Notes: a model not told the origin generated them from the letters alone. 42,664 bases of DNA from Dehalococcoidia bacterium (GCA_009692805.1 SHYM01000004.1:1-42664); one strand, 5' to 3'; numbered from the stretch's first letter, positions 17,309 through 28,138 are shown. Made by a program: numbers and translations.

Positions 17309-17656
17309 CTACTTCTCTACGGGGTAACCTTTTTTGACCCACGCCTCCGTGCCGCCCTCGATGTTGAAGATAGTGGTGAAGCCCAGGGCGGCGGCGTACT
17401 CGCAGGCCAGGGCGCTGCGCTGGCCGACGCCGCAGACGAAGAGGACGTCCCGGTCGCGCGGTATCTCCTGCTGCCGCTTCACCACGTCGTCCACCGGCAC
17501 CAGCTTGGCCCCCGGCAAGTGGCCAGCCTGGAACTCGTTGGGCTTGCGCACATCTATCACCACGCAGCCGTCGCGGCGGTCCAGGCGGGCCTTGGCCTCG
17601 TCCACGGTGATACGCTTGAAGGGCTCTACGATGTTCTGTCGCGGCAGCATGTCCAC
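17309..17656 (-). CDS. Rhodanese-domain sulfurtransferase
   Basis: VVIDVRKPNEFQAGHLPGAKLVPVDDV...VLFVCGVGQRSALAC (active-site Cys loop). Confidence 0.9.
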   Translation of the reverse strand: MDMLPRQNIVEPFKRITVDEAKARLDRRDGCVVIDVRKPNEFQAGHLPGAKLVPVDDVVKRQQEIPRDRDVLFVCGVGQRSALACEYAAALGFTTIFNIEGGTEAWVKKGYPVEK

Positions 17657-17725
17657 CCCCCCCCATCCCCTATCTGTAGGTAACCACCAGTCTAGCGGAG
17701 CGGCAGCCCTCGGCGCAAGCGGGTT

Positions 17726-17756
17726 CGCTCGTGCTGAGCCTGTCGAACCACAGAGC
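17726..17756. repeat. 31-bp direct repeat, copy 1
   Basis: cgctcgtgctgagcctgtcgaaccacagagc; 28/31 identical to 18801-18831. Confidence 0.85.
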
Positions 17757-17906
17757 CGCCATTCGCCGGCCCCCTCGCCTACCTTTACAGCGTCAGCTAC
17801 ACTATCGGTGTCGACGCCAGCGAGGCCTAGCGCAACATCGTCGCCTAGCGGGGGTCGAGGTTGCGGAGAGGGTCATACAGCGTTGTGGCGTGCAACTTGG
17901 GATAGC

Positions 17907-18584
17907 ATGAGAGCGAAATCCGTTTTTGTTCGTCTATCCGATGCGATCTTGTTGTGTGCCTTTGCAGCATCAGCTTGCGGCAAAGTGCCCACCCCCGCAG
18001 CTATTGGGACTCCGATGCCAGGCCCCCACGTTGAGGGCTGGAAGGATGTCGCCGACATCGCCCAGAGCGTTGCTACTGTACTGGCTATTCTTGTGGGTGG
18101 ATACTGGACTTGGATGTTTTTTGTCAGCAAACGGGGAAGGTTTCCTCGTGCAGACATAAAGCACAACATTTCCCACAGACCTTTTGCAAATGGCAAAGTT
18201 GTTCTAAGCGTAAGCGTCATCATCTCTAACAACGGAGATGTCCTTCTTAGTTTGGTAAGCTTAGAAACTAGAGTTCAACAGGTGCTTCCGCCACCGCCTA
18301 ACGTTCTTGACGTTATTGAGACAGGCGGTGATCCTGTCAAGGCCGGAGAAGGAGAGGTCCAGTGGCCCGAGCTATCTTCCCGAGCCCTGAGCTTGAAAAA
18401 GGGGGAGTTTGAAATCGAGCCAGGGGAAAGCGACCATAGGATGTTCGACTTTTTCATAGATGAGGAGGTGCAAACGGTTGAAGTATACAGCTACTTCAAG
18501 AACGTGAAGAAAGACGGGCCGATAGGCTGGGGCCGCACTACTGTCTATGATATATACCAGACCCCAGATAGAACAACGAAGTAG
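17907..18584 (+). CDS. Hypothetical lipoprotein/membrane protein with one central TM helix
   Basis: Signal-like LSDAILLCAFAASACGK, TM IAQSVATVLAILVGGYWTWMFFV, then beta-rich soluble domain; visibly lower GC than the surroundings. Confidence 0.7.
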   Translation: MRAKSVFVRLSDAILLCAFAASACGKVPTPAAIGTPMPGPHVEGWKDVADIAQSVATVLAILVGGYWTWMFFVSKRGRFPRADIKHNISHRPFANGKVVLSVSVIISNNGDVLLSLVSLETRVQQVLPPPPNVLDVIETGGDPVKAGEGEVQWPELSSRALSLKKGEFEIEPGESDHRMFDFFIDEEVQTVEVYSYFKNVKKDGPIGWGRTTVYDIYQTPDRTTK

Positions 18585-18603
18585 CGGTTAAAAGGAGCAC
18601 ACG

Positions 18604-18756
18604 GTGAGCAGAGTAGCGAGAATGAAGCAGCAATCTCCCAAGCCGCAACAACCTCCCAAGCCTCCACAGCAACAACCTCCCGGGCCTCAACCCAAGCGTA
18701 GAGTAGACGCGCACCAACAAGTGCCGAAACCCAAAGTCGGCCCCAAGGAAAGGTAA
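18604..18756 (+). CDS. 50-aa Pro/Gln-rich microprotein
   Basis: GTG start with aaaaggag 6-7 nt upstream; VSRVARMKQQSPKPQQPPKPPQQQPPGPQPKRRVDAHQQVPKPKVGPKER*; not in the supplied ORF track. Confidence 0.55.
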   Translation: MSRVARMKQQSPKPQQPPKPPQQQPPGPQPKRRVDAHQQVPKPKVGPKER

Positions 18757-18800
18757 TCTGAAGCGCCCCCCATGCCCTTCGCACCTGTAAACGGGACGTC

Positions 18801-18831
18801 CGCTCGTGGTGAGCCTGTCGAACCACGTAGC
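18801..18831. repeat. 31-bp direct repeat, copy 2
   Basis: cgctcgtggtgagcctgtcgaaccacgtagc; followed by an inverted ccttcgacatgctcagga at about 18839. Confidence 0.85.
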
Positions 18832-18887
18832 CCGCTATCCTTCGACATGCTCAGGATGAGCGGGCAACTCGACCCGGAGGTTGGGTC

Positions 18888-19697
18888 TTGCCCTACGCTG
18901 CGGTAAACGGCATCGAACTGTATTACGAGACGCACGGGAGCGGGCCGCCCCTGGTCTTCGCCCACGGCTCCGGCGGCAACCACCTCTCCTGGTGGCAGCA
19001 GGTGCCCTTTTTCTCCCGCCATTACACCTGCATCACCTTCGACCACCGCTCCTTCGGGTTCTCTCGCGACGGCGCCCAACCCCTGGGACGCGCCGCCTTC
19101 GCCGACGATCTCAAGGGCCTGCTGGACCACCTGGGCCTCGACCAGATGGCCATCGTCGCCCACTCCATGGGCGGCCGCACCGGCGTCGGCTTCGCCCTGC
19201 GCAACCCCGGCCGCGTGCGGGCGCTGGTGTTGTCAGGCTCCAACGGCGGCTCTACCAGCGACGAGTCGCGCCGAGTCTGGGACGAGCAGCAGGAGCGCAA
19301 CCGCGCCCTGCCCAAGGGCACCATCCGGGGCCTGGCGCCCCGCTTTGTAGCCGACCATCCCGAACGGGCCTTCCTCTACCGCCAGATAATGCGCCTGAAC
19401 CCCAAGCACCCCACCGAGTTCCTGCGCGTCCCCTCCGGCTACCGCGGCTCCACCCACGAGCGGCTGGCCGAGCAGGGCTTCCCCATCCTCTACCTGGTGG
19501 GCGAGGAGGACATCGTGGCGCCGCCCCGCACCATCGAGATCGCCGCCTCCCAGATACCAGGGGCACGGCTAATAGTGGTGCCCAGCGCCGGTCACTCCAC
19601 CTACTACGAGCAGCCGGAGCGTTTCAACGACATCGTCCTGGGCTTCCTGCGCGGGGTGTATGACCCCACCTTGCTGGCGCGGCCGAGGCAGGGCTAA
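18888..19697 (+). CDS. Alpha/beta hydrolase
   Basis: VFAHGSGGNHLSW, VAHSMGGRTGVGFAL nucleophile elbow, SAGHSTYYEQPERFN; TTG start. Confidence 0.9.
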   Translation: MPYAAVNGIELYYETHGSGPPLVFAHGSGGNHLSWWQQVPFFSRHYTCITFDHRSFGFSRDGAQPLGRAAFADDLKGLLDHLGLDQMAIVAHSMGGRTGVGFALRNPGRVRALVLSGSNGGSTSDESRRVWDEQQERNRALPKGTIRGLAPRFVADHPERAFLYRQIMRLNPKHPTEFLRVPSGYRGSTHERLAEQGFPILYLVGEEDIVAPPRTIEIAASQIPGARLIVVPSAGHSTYYEQPERFNDIVLGFLRGVYDPTLLARPRQG

Positions 19698-19700
19698 GCA

Positions 19701-20858
19701 GTGGCGCCAACTCCCCGGACCGCCTCCGTGGTCATCGTGGGCGGCGGCTGCATCGGCGCGTCGGTGGCCTTCCACCTGGCGCGGGCCGGCTTGAAAGACA
19801 TAGTGCTCCTGGAGGCCGGGCGACTCGGCTCCGGGAGCACCGGGCGCTCGGCGGGCGGAGTCCGCCACCAGTTCGCCACCGAGCTGAACGTCCACCTCTC
19901 CCTGGAGAGCATCGCCTTCCTGGAGCGCTTCGAGCAGGAGACGGGGGCCGCGGCCGACCTGCGCCTGACGGGCTATCTGATGCTCGCCCACAGCCCGGCA
20001 GCGTGGCGCGCCTTGCAGGAGAGCGTCGCCCTCCAGAAGTCGCTGGGGGTGCCGGCGCACCTGCTGACGCCGCAGGAATGCCTGGAGTTCGTGCCCCAGC
20101 TCCGCACCGACGGTCTGCTAGGCGCCAGCTTGGGCGAACGCGACGGCCACGCCGTGCCGGAGAACGTGGTCCAGGGCCTCGCCGGAGCGACGCGTCGCCT
20201 GGGCGCCACTATCCTGGAGGGCACCCCGGTGACGGCCATGACACGCCGGGGCGACGCGGTCACGGGGGTGCAGACGCCCGCGGGACCCATCGCGGCGCCC
20301 ATAGTAGTGCTGGCCACCGGCGCCTTCACGCGGCCCCTGGCGCAGGCGGCGGGCCTCGCTATACCCATAGACCCGGTGCGCCGCTGCGTCTATGTCACCC
20401 AGCCCTTCGCCGGCGTCCCGGAGCGCATCCCCATGGTCGTAGACTTCGACACCGGCTTCTACTTCCGCCGCGAGGGCGCGGGGATTATCATGGGCATGCG
20501 CAACCCGGAGGAGCCCCCAGGGATCGGCACCGCCGTGGACTGGGCCTTCTTCGAGCAGGTGTCGCGCCGCGCCGCCTGGGTCTGCCCCGCCCTGGCCGAG
20601 GCGGCTATCCTGCGCGGCTGGGCGGGCCTCCACGAAGATACGCCCGACCACAACGGGATACTGTCGTGGGTGGCGGGCTGGGAAGGGCTCCTGGTGGCCG
20701 CGGGATTCAGCGGACACGGCTTCATGCACTCGCCCGCCATCGGCCGCGTCGCCGCCGACCTGGTCCTGGGCCGCGACTGCGGGCTGGACCTGGCGCCCCT
20801 GAGCCTGGACCGCTTCGCGAGCCTACGGGCGACGGCAGGCGAGGCGGCATTTATCTGA
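19701..20858 (+). CDS. FAD-dependent oxidoreductase (DAO family, sarcosine oxidase beta-like)
   Basis: VVIVGGGCIGASVAFHLARAG dinucleotide-binding motif, GSTGRSAGGVRHQF, GFSGHGFMHSPAIG; GTG start. Confidence 0.9.
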   Translation: MAPTPRTASVVIVGGGCIGASVAFHLARAGLKDIVLLEAGRLGSGSTGRSAGGVRHQFATELNVHLSLESIAFLERFEQETGAAADLRLTGYLMLAHSPAAWRALQESVALQKSLGVPAHLLTPQECLEFVPQLRTDGLLGASLGERDGHAVPENVVQGLAGATRRLGATILEGTPVTAMTRRGDAVTGVQTPAGPIAAPIVVLATGAFTRPLAQAAGLAIPIDPVRRCVYVTQPFAGVPERIPMVVDFDTGFYFRREGAGIIMGMRNPEEPPGIGTAVDWAFFEQVSRRAAWVCPALAEAAILRGWAGLHEDTPDHNGILSWVAGWEGLLVAAGFSGHGFMHSPAIGRVAADLVLGRDCGLDLAPLSLDRFASLRATAGEAAFI

Positions 20859-20907
20859 GATCATAGGGTTTCACATTAGTGGGGACCCCAAAGTCCCAGA
20901 CCATGTC

Positions 20908-21005
20908 ATTGCGAGGCGCGACGAAGGAGGGCCGCGGCAATCTGGCGACGGGGCTCACCCCACCTCCAGATTGCTTCGTCGGCTACCGCCTCCTCGCAAT
21001 AACAA
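20908..21005. repeat. Inverted-repeat intergenic element (CATTGCGAGG...CCTCGCAATA type)
   Basis: tcattgcgaggcgcgacgaagga...gcaatctgg...ccagattgcttcgtcg...cctcctcgcaataa. Confidence 0.75.
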
Positions 21006-21050
21006 TTCGTAAGCGTATTTCGGAGACCGGACGCTAGAAAGCAGAGGCGA

Positions 21051-21794
21051 GTGTTACCCCTCTCCGACCCCGAGCTCCGCCGCCGCTCCTTCCCCGTCGT
21101 CAACGTCTGCCTGATCGCCCTCAGCGCCACCGTTTTCACCTACGAGCTGCTGCTGTCGGACCGCGACCTGGAGCTGTTCCTGTTACGTTTCGCCGTTATC
21201 CCTGACGAGCTGGCCCACGGCGCCTCCTATCACGCCATCCAGATCGGCCGCCAGAGCTTCGATATCACCACCCCCTATTCGGAGTGGCTGACCCCCTTCA
21301 CGGCGCTGTTACTGCACGGGGGATGGCTCCACTTCTTGGGCAACATGCTTTTCCTGTGGGTCTTCGGCGACAACGTGGAGGACCGTATTGGGAAGCTGCC
21401 CTATCTGCTGTTCTACCTGGGGACGGGCCTCGCCGCGGCCTGGCTCCAGATCGCAACTGACAGCCGCTCCGCGCTGCCCAACATCGGGGCCAGCGGGGCC
21501 ATCGCGGGGGTCTTGGGCGCGTACCTGGTGCTCTTCCCCCTCTCTCGCGTTCGGACCATGGTGATCTTCGGCTTCTTTGTCACCACGGCCATGCTGCCCG
21601 CGGCGCTGCTCATCGGCATCTGGATCGCGCTGCAGTTTTTCAGCGGCGTCGCCAGCCTGGGCGCCCAGGCCGGAGGCGGAGTAGCCCACTGGGCGCACAT
21701 CGGGGGATTTGGGACGGGGCTGGCTCTCATGGCCCTGTACAAATTGGTCGTCTTGCGCCAGCCCCTCTGGCCGCGCCGCCCGCCCGCGCACTAG
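21051..21794 (+). CDS. Rhomboid-family intramembrane serine protease
   Basis: LLHGGWLHFLGNMLFLWVFGDNVEDRIG, GASGAIAGVLGAYLVLFP, AHIGGFGTGLALM. Confidence 0.93.
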   Translation: MLPLSDPELRRRSFPVVNVCLIALSATVFTYELLLSDRDLELFLLRFAVIPDELAHGASYHAIQIGRQSFDITTPYSEWLTPFTALLLHGGWLHFLGNMLFLWVFGDNVEDRIGKLPYLLFYLGTGLAAAWLQIATDSRSALPNIGASGAIAGVLGAYLVLFPLSRVRTMVIFGFFVTTAMLPAALLIGIWIALQFFSGVASLGAQAGGGVAHWAHIGGFGTGLALMALYKLVVLRQPLWPRRPPAH

Positions 21795-21889
21795 CAGTAG
21801 CAGCGCCGGCGCCCCGCACCCTTGGGCACACCGCCACCGGGTGTGCTAGACTGCCTAGCCGTAAGGACTAGCTGACAGAAGGAGACCTC

Positions 21890-22339
21890 ATGCCCAAGGC
21901 CATCGGTTGGAAGCGCCTGGACCACGTCAGCATCGCCGTCGACGACGCCAAAAAGTGGGTGGCCTTTTACCGCAAGCTGTTCGGCCTCGACGGCAAGGAG
22001 CACCCGTGGTTCGACGACAAGAAGGAAGGCTTCAAGGGCACCGTGCTGGACCTGCCCAATACCGACGCCCAGCTGGAGGTGATGCAGCCCAACCGCGACG
22101 ACTCTTTCCTGAAGAAGTTCCTGGAGACCAAGGGCAAAGGCGTGCACCATATCACCATCGAGGTGGAGGACATCGAGGCGGCGGCGGCCTACCTGCGCGA
22201 GGAGATGGGGATCGAGCCCTTCCGCGGCGTCTGGTCCGACGGCTCCTGGAAGCAGACCTTCGTCCACCCTCGCGACTCCGGCGGCGTCCTTATCCAGCTT
22301 TACGAGCGGGAGCGTAAGGGCACGCCTCCACCGCCCTAG
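21890..22339 (+). CDS. VOC-family protein, methylmalonyl-CoA epimerase-like
   Basis: LDHVSIAVDDAKKWVAFYRKLFGL...GVHHITIEVEDIEAAAAYL. Confidence 0.8.
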   Translation: MPKAIGWKRLDHVSIAVDDAKKWVAFYRKLFGLDGKEHPWFDDKKEGFKGTVLDLPNTDAQLEVMQPNRDDSFLKKFLETKGKGVHHITIEVEDIEAAAAYLREEMGIEPFRGVWSDGSWKQTFVHPRDSGGVLIQLYERERKGTPPPP

Positions 22340-22450
22340 GGGCAACAGCGGGTGCTACAATTGGGCCCACTGCGTGGCCCCCCGCGAGGGTCCTTGGCGC
22401 CCCCCGGCCCGGCGGCTGCGCTCAGGGTAAATTACGGTCAAGAGGGCGGC

Positions 22451-23581
<1,131 letters not shown>

Positions 23582-23639
23582 CGCTCATTTCAAAACCCTC
23601 TCCCTTGAAGGGCGACGGTGACGATGAAGGAGGAGTGTC

Positions 23640-24041
23640 TTGGCGAAGGTCCCGTCGGAGCTCCGCTACAGCAAGGAACACGAGTGGGTGAAGCTGGAGG
23701 GCGCCACCGCGGTGATGGGCATCACAGACTACGCCCAGGCGGAGCTGGGCGACGTGGTCTATTTGAACCTGCCGCCCAAGGGGACCGCGCTGGTGCAGTC
23801 CCATAAGATGGGGGAGATCGAGTCCGTCAAGGCCGTCTCGGACCTTTTCGCGCCGGTCTCCGGGGTGGTGGCGGAGGTGAACCAGGCCGCCATAGACAGC
23901 CCAGAGCTGGTGAATAAGGATCCCTTCGGGGGGGGCTGGCTGGTAAAGGCTACAGGTATTGAGCCCGGGGAGCTGGCCAATTTGCTGACCGCCGCGGCCT
24001 ACGAGAGCTTCCTGGAAGGGCTGGCCACCAGTGGACACTAG
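23640..24041 (+). CDS. gcvH: Glycine cleavage system H protein
   Basis: YSKEHEWVKLEG, GITDYAQAELGDVVYL, GEIESVKAVSDLFAPVSG lipoyl-Lys motif; TTG start. Confidence 0.95.
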   Translation: MAKVPSELRYSKEHEWVKLEGATAVMGITDYAQAELGDVVYLNLPPKGTALVQSHKMGEIESVKAVSDLFAPVSGVVAEVNQAAIDSPELVNKDPFGGGWLVKATGIEPGELANLLTAAAYESFLEGLATSGH

Positions 24042-25341
24042 CCCCTCTCCCTACATACCCAACACCGAGAGCGACCAGCAAGCCATGCTACAAGCCATCG
24101 GCATCGCCTCGGTAGACCAGCTCTTCGCCGACATTCCAGCGGGCGCCCGCAATCCTGCCCTGCGGCTGCCGGTCCCCCAGTCCGAGCTGGAGCTGCGCCG
24201 GGAGCTGGAGGAGCTGGCGGAGGACGACCTGACGAGCCTGCCCTCTTTCCTGGGCGGAGGGGCCTACCGCCACTTCGTGCCGGCGGTGGTGCGCTACCTG
24301 GTCGGTCGCGGCGAGTTCGCCACCGCCTACACGCCTTATCAGCCCGAGATCAGCCAGGGCACCCTGCAGGGCATCTTTGAGTTCCAGGGCCTGGTCTGCC
24401 AGCTCCTGGCCATGGACGTGGCCAACGCCGGCCTCTACGACGGTGCCTCCGCCCTGGCCGAGGCCTGCCTCATGGCCTGCCGCCTCACTGGCCGGCGCCG
24501 CATCGTGGCCCTGGACAGCGTGTCGCCGCGGCTGTTGGAGGTGTTGCGGACCTATACTCAAGCCCTGGATATCGAGGTCGCTACGCTGCGCGCCCTGCCC
24601 CCATCTCTAAAGAACGATGTCGCCTGCGTGGTGCTCCAGCATCCCAACTTCTACGGCTACCTCGAAGATGCAGAGGGAGCGGCCCGCACCGCCCAGGCCG
24701 CCGGCGCCCTGCTGGTGATGAGCGTGGACCCGATCTCCCTGGGCCTGCTGCGGCCGCCGGGAGAGCTGGGCGCCGACATCGCCGTGGCCGATGGGTCTGG
24801 CCTGGGCGCGGCGGTGAGCTTCGGCGGCCCCTCAGTGGGGCTGCTGGCCTGCCGGCAGCAGTACCTCAGGCAGCTCCCCGGACGCCTGGTAGGACAGACT
24901 CGGGACCTGGATGGCCGCCTGGGCTACGTCTTGACCCTCCAGACCCGCGAGCAGCATATCCGCCGGGAGCACGCCACCTCCAACATCTGCACCAACGACT
25001 CGCTGGTGGCTCTGGCGTCCACAATCTATCTGGCTGCGGTGGGGAAGTCCGGGCTGCGCCAGATCGCGGAGCTGTGTTACCACAAGGCCCACTACGCGGC
25101 CCAACGGATCGCCGCGCTGCCGGGGTACAAGCTGCCCCTGGCGGGGACGTTCTTCAAGGAGTTCCCGATCACCTGCCCCCGCCCTCCCGGCGAGGTGAAC
25201 GCCGCGCTCCGCGAGCGCGGGATCGTGGGCGGACTCGACATCAGCGACCTGGTGCCCAACGGGATGCTGCTCTGCGTGACAGAGCTGCACCGGCGGGCGG
25301 AGATCGATGCCCTAATCGCCGCGCTCAAGGCCGCCGCCTAG
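24031..25341 (+). CDS. gcvPA: Glycine dehydrogenase (decarboxylating) subunit 1
   Basis: PSFLGGGAYRHFVPAVV, TAYTPYQPEISQGTLQGIFEFQ, FGGPSVGLLAC. Confidence 0.95.
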   Translation: MDTSPSPYIPNTESDQQAMLQAIGIASVDQLFADIPAGARNPALRLPVPQSELELRRELEELAEDDLTSLPSFLGGGAYRHFVPAVVRYLVGRGEFATAYTPYQPEISQGTLQGIFEFQGLVCQLLAMDVANAGLYDGASALAEACLMACRLTGRRRIVALDSVSPRLLEVLRTYTQALDIEVATLRALPPSLKNDVACVVLQHPNFYGYLEDAEGAARTAQAAGALLVMSVDPISLGLLRPPGELGADIAVADGSGLGAAVSFGGPSVGLLACRQQYLRQLPGRLVGQTRDLDGRLGYVLTLQTREQHIRREHATSNICTNDSLVALASTIYLAAVGKSGLRQIAELCYHKAHYAAQRIAALPGYKLPLAGTFFKEFPITCPRPPGEVNAALRERGIVGGLDISDLVPNGMLLCVTELHRRAEIDALIAALKAAA

Positions 25342-25351
25342 CACAGCCGCA

Positions 25352-26854
25352 ATGGGAGAACGAAGCATGGCCCTGATTCCAGACTCGGTGGAGGCGACCC
25401 GCCTGCTGCTCATGGAGCGCAGCCGGCCGGGGCGGCGCGGCAGCACACTGCCCGCCCTGGACGTGCCAGCGGCTCCCCTACCCGAGAAGCGCTTCCTGCG
25501 GCGGGAGCTGCCGCTGCCCGAGGTGAGCGAGGGCGAGCTAGTCCGCTACTTCACCCACCTGAGCCACCTGAACTACGCCGTCGACACCGGCTTCTACCCC
25601 CTGGGCTCCTGCACCATGAAGTACAACCCCAAGTGGCACGACGAGGCGGCCTCTCTCCCCGGCTTCTCCCAGCTCCACCCCAGGCAGGACGCGCTCCAGG
25701 CCCAAGGGGCCCTGAGGCTCATCTGGGAGCTGCAGCAGATGCTGGGGGAAATCGCGGGGCTGCCGGGCTGCAGCACGGCGCTGGCCGCCGGAGCGCAAGC
25801 CGAGCTGGCGGGCATGCTCATTGCCCGGGCCTACCACCGGGCCCGGGGCGACGGCGGCCGGCGGCGAACGGTGCTGGTGCCGGACTCCGCCCACGGCACC
25901 AACCCCGCCTCAGCCGCCATGGCCGGCTTCCAGGTGGTCACCGTGCGCTCCAACGCCCATGGCGACATGGACCTGGAGGCGCTGCGGTCGGCCCTATCGC
26001 CCCAGGTGGCGGGCATGATGCTGACGATGCCCACTACCCTGGGGCTCTTCGACGCCCACGTCCAGGAGGTCTGCCGCATCGTCCACCAGGCGGGGGCGTT
26101 AGTCTACGGCGATGGCGCCAACCTCAACGCCATCCTGGGCCGTGCCCGCTACGGGGACCTGGGCTTCGACATGGTCCACCTGAACCTCCACAAGACCTTC
26201 AGCACCCCCCATGGCGGCGGCGGACCGGGCGCCGGCGTGCTCTGCGTCAGCCAGGAGCTGGCCCCCTTACTGCCCGCGCCCGTCGTAGCCCGTTACGAGG
26301 GCGGCAGCCGTCCTCTCTTCGAGGCCGTAACGCCACCCCAGAGCATCGGCCGCCTCCACGGCTTCTTCGGCAACTTCGGCATACTGGTGCGCGCCTACTG
26401 CTACATCCGCTCCCTGGGCGAGGCGGGGCTGCTGCAAGTGAGCGCCAATGCCGTCCTCAACGCCAACTACCTGAGGGTGCGGCTGCGGAGCGCGTATCGC
26501 CTCGCCTATGACCGTCCCTGCATGCACGAGGCGGTGTTCTCCGCGACCGAGCAGAAGGCCCGCGGGGTGCGGGCCCTGGACATCGCCAAGCGGCTCATCG
26601 ATTACGGGTTCTACCCACCCACCATCTACTTCCCCCTCATCGTGGACGAAGCCCTCATGATCGAGCCCACGGAGAGCGAGTCCAAGGAGACGCTGGACAG
26701 CTTTATCGCGGCGCTGCTGGCCATCGACCGGGAGTCGAAGGAGAGCCCGGCCACGGTGCGAGACGCGCCGCGGCGGGCGCCCGTGAGGCGCCTGGACGAG
26801 ACGACGGCGGCCCGCAGGCCGGTCCTGCGGTGGAGTCCTGCAAGAGAGCATTAG
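25352..26854 (+). CDS. gcvPB: Glycine dehydrogenase (decarboxylating) subunit 2
   Basis: HLSHLNYAVDTGFYPLGSCTMKYNPK, DSAHGTNPASAAMAGF, HLNLHKTFSTPHGGGGPGAG. Confidence 0.95.
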   Translation: MGERSMALIPDSVEATRLLLMERSRPGRRGSTLPALDVPAAPLPEKRFLRRELPLPEVSEGELVRYFTHLSHLNYAVDTGFYPLGSCTMKYNPKWHDEAASLPGFSQLHPRQDALQAQGALRLIWELQQMLGEIAGLPGCSTALAAGAQAELAGMLIARAYHRARGDGGRRRTVLVPDSAHGTNPASAAMAGFQVVTVRSNAHGDMDLEALRSALSPQVAGMMLTMPTTLGLFDAHVQEVCRIVHQAGALVYGDGANLNAILGRARYGDLGFDMVHLNLHKTFSTPHGGGGPGAGVLCVSQELAPLLPAPVVARYEGGSRPLFEAVTPPQSIGRLHGFFGNFGILVRAYCYIRSLGEAGLLQVSANAVLNANYLRVRLRSAYRLAYDRPCMHEAVFSATEQKARGVRALDIAKRLIDYGFYPPTIYFPLIVDEALMIEPTESESKETLDSFIAALLAIDRESKESPATVRDAPRRAPVRRLDETTAARRPVLRWSPAREH

Positions 26855-26885
26855 GTTGGGCGCCTGACCACGGCCTCCGGGGGGT

Positions 26886-26905
26886 GAAGGGGGCAGGCCC
26901 CCTTC
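26886..26905 (+). terminator. Hairpin downstream of gcvPB
   Basis: gaagggggc-ag-gcccccttc perfect 9-bp arms. Confidence 0.5.
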
Positions 26906-27018
26906 CGGGGGGCCGGAAGCGGCGGGGCCCCAGCGCGGGCTACTCCTTCCCTGCGCCCTCCCCTATCTAGTCCGCACGGCCACTACCAGCGATATAACCG
27001 GAAAGGGGCTCCTCGCGG

Positions 27019-27939
27019 TCAACCGGGCCCACCGGGCCCTTCCTTCTGACGGCGCTTCAGGATCTCCTCGACCCCCCTCAGGACATCCTCGTGCAGGAGC
27101 GGCTCTTCGCTCCGCGGCTGCGGCCTCTCGTCGGCCGAGGGTGTCTGGGGCCCCACGGTGGCGTCGTAGACCTCCTCCAGCCTGCGGACATAGGCGCGCG
27201 CGTCGGCGTCGGACTGGAGCCCTTGGTCCACCTGCTGGCGGAGCGCCTCTCCGGCCGTCGTCAGCTCTCCCAGGGGCAGCTCCAGCCCCAAGAGGCGGCT
27301 CACTCGTCGCAGGACGGCGTGCCAGACCAGGGGATTGGGCCCCTGCACATAGTGGGGAGCGCCACCCCAGAAGCTAACCCCCTCCAGACCCCGAGTCTGG
27401 GCGGCCAGAAGCAGGCTGGAGTGAATGCTGCTGGGGCCCTCGTAGTCGGAGAAGTCCACGTCCAAAGCTGCCAGCTCGGGCCGTAGCCGCTCGTGGGAGA
27501 AGGCGCAGGAGACCCGCGGCTCCCGACTGTGAGGTATGGCGGACAGGACACCGCCGATGGACAGCGTGCGGACCACCCCTAGACGCTGCGCGAGGTCAAG
27601 CAGCTGGCCGATGAAGTCTTGCCAGCGCAGGTCCGGCTCCACTCCCTGCAGCAAGATGAGATCATGCACGGCGCGGGGATCAGTCCAGGCGTACAGCTTG
27701 CTGGAGGGAAAGTTCAAGCTGTTGACCAGGCCTCCCCGCACGGAGACGATGGGCCGGTGGGAGGAGTTTTGGTAAAAGTCCGCCCCCTCGAACTCGCCGA
27801 ACTTCAGGGCTCCCAGCTTCTCCCGCAGGAAGTGGATGCAGCCGGAGGAGACTTCGGCGGCGTTGGGCCAGCCCTCGAAGCCCAGGACGAGCCACGGGCT
27901 GCGTAGCCGCGGCTCCCAGTCCAGGCGGAGCATATCCAT
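27019..27939 (-). CDS. PAC2-family protein
   Basis: PWLVLGFEGWPNAAEVSSGCIHFL, TLSIGGVLSAIPHSREP, VSFWGGAPHYV. Confidence 0.85.
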   Translation of the reverse strand: MDMLRLDWEPRLRSPWLVLGFEGWPNAAEVSSGCIHFLREKLGALKFGEFEGADFYQNSSHRPIVSVRGGLVNSLNFPSSKLYAWTDPRAVHDLILLQGVEPDLRWQDFIGQLLDLAQRLGVVRTLSIGGVLSAIPHSREPRVSCAFSHERLRPELAALDVDFSDYEGPSSIHSSLLLAAQTRGLEGVSFWGGAPHYVQGPNPLVWHAVLRRVSRLLGLELPLGELTTAGEALRQQVDQGLQSDADARAYVRRLEEVYDATVGPQTPSADERPQPRSEEPLLHEDVLRGVEEILKRRQKEGPGGPG

Positions 27940-28016
27940 GGCGCGCTCTCCTTGATGCCCGGCCTCTATTCTACTCCGTGCCTCGGAAAGACAAGCGCGC
28001 TCGTATCTGTCGTCAC

Positions 28017-28100
28017 GGGGAGTCTAGAGGGGCGGAGCCCCTCTCACCGGGGCCTGGGGGGCGTCCCCCAGAGTTTTCTCATCTGTCTCTCCCTCACTAC
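28017..28100. repeat. Intergenic repeat/hairpin element related to 4688-4790
   Basis: gagtctagaggggcggagcccctctcaccggggcctggggggcgtcccccag...ctctccctcac. Confidence 0.7.
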
Positions 28101-28138
28101 GTCCCCAAATCCCCGCCAAGCCCTTGACACGAAACCGT

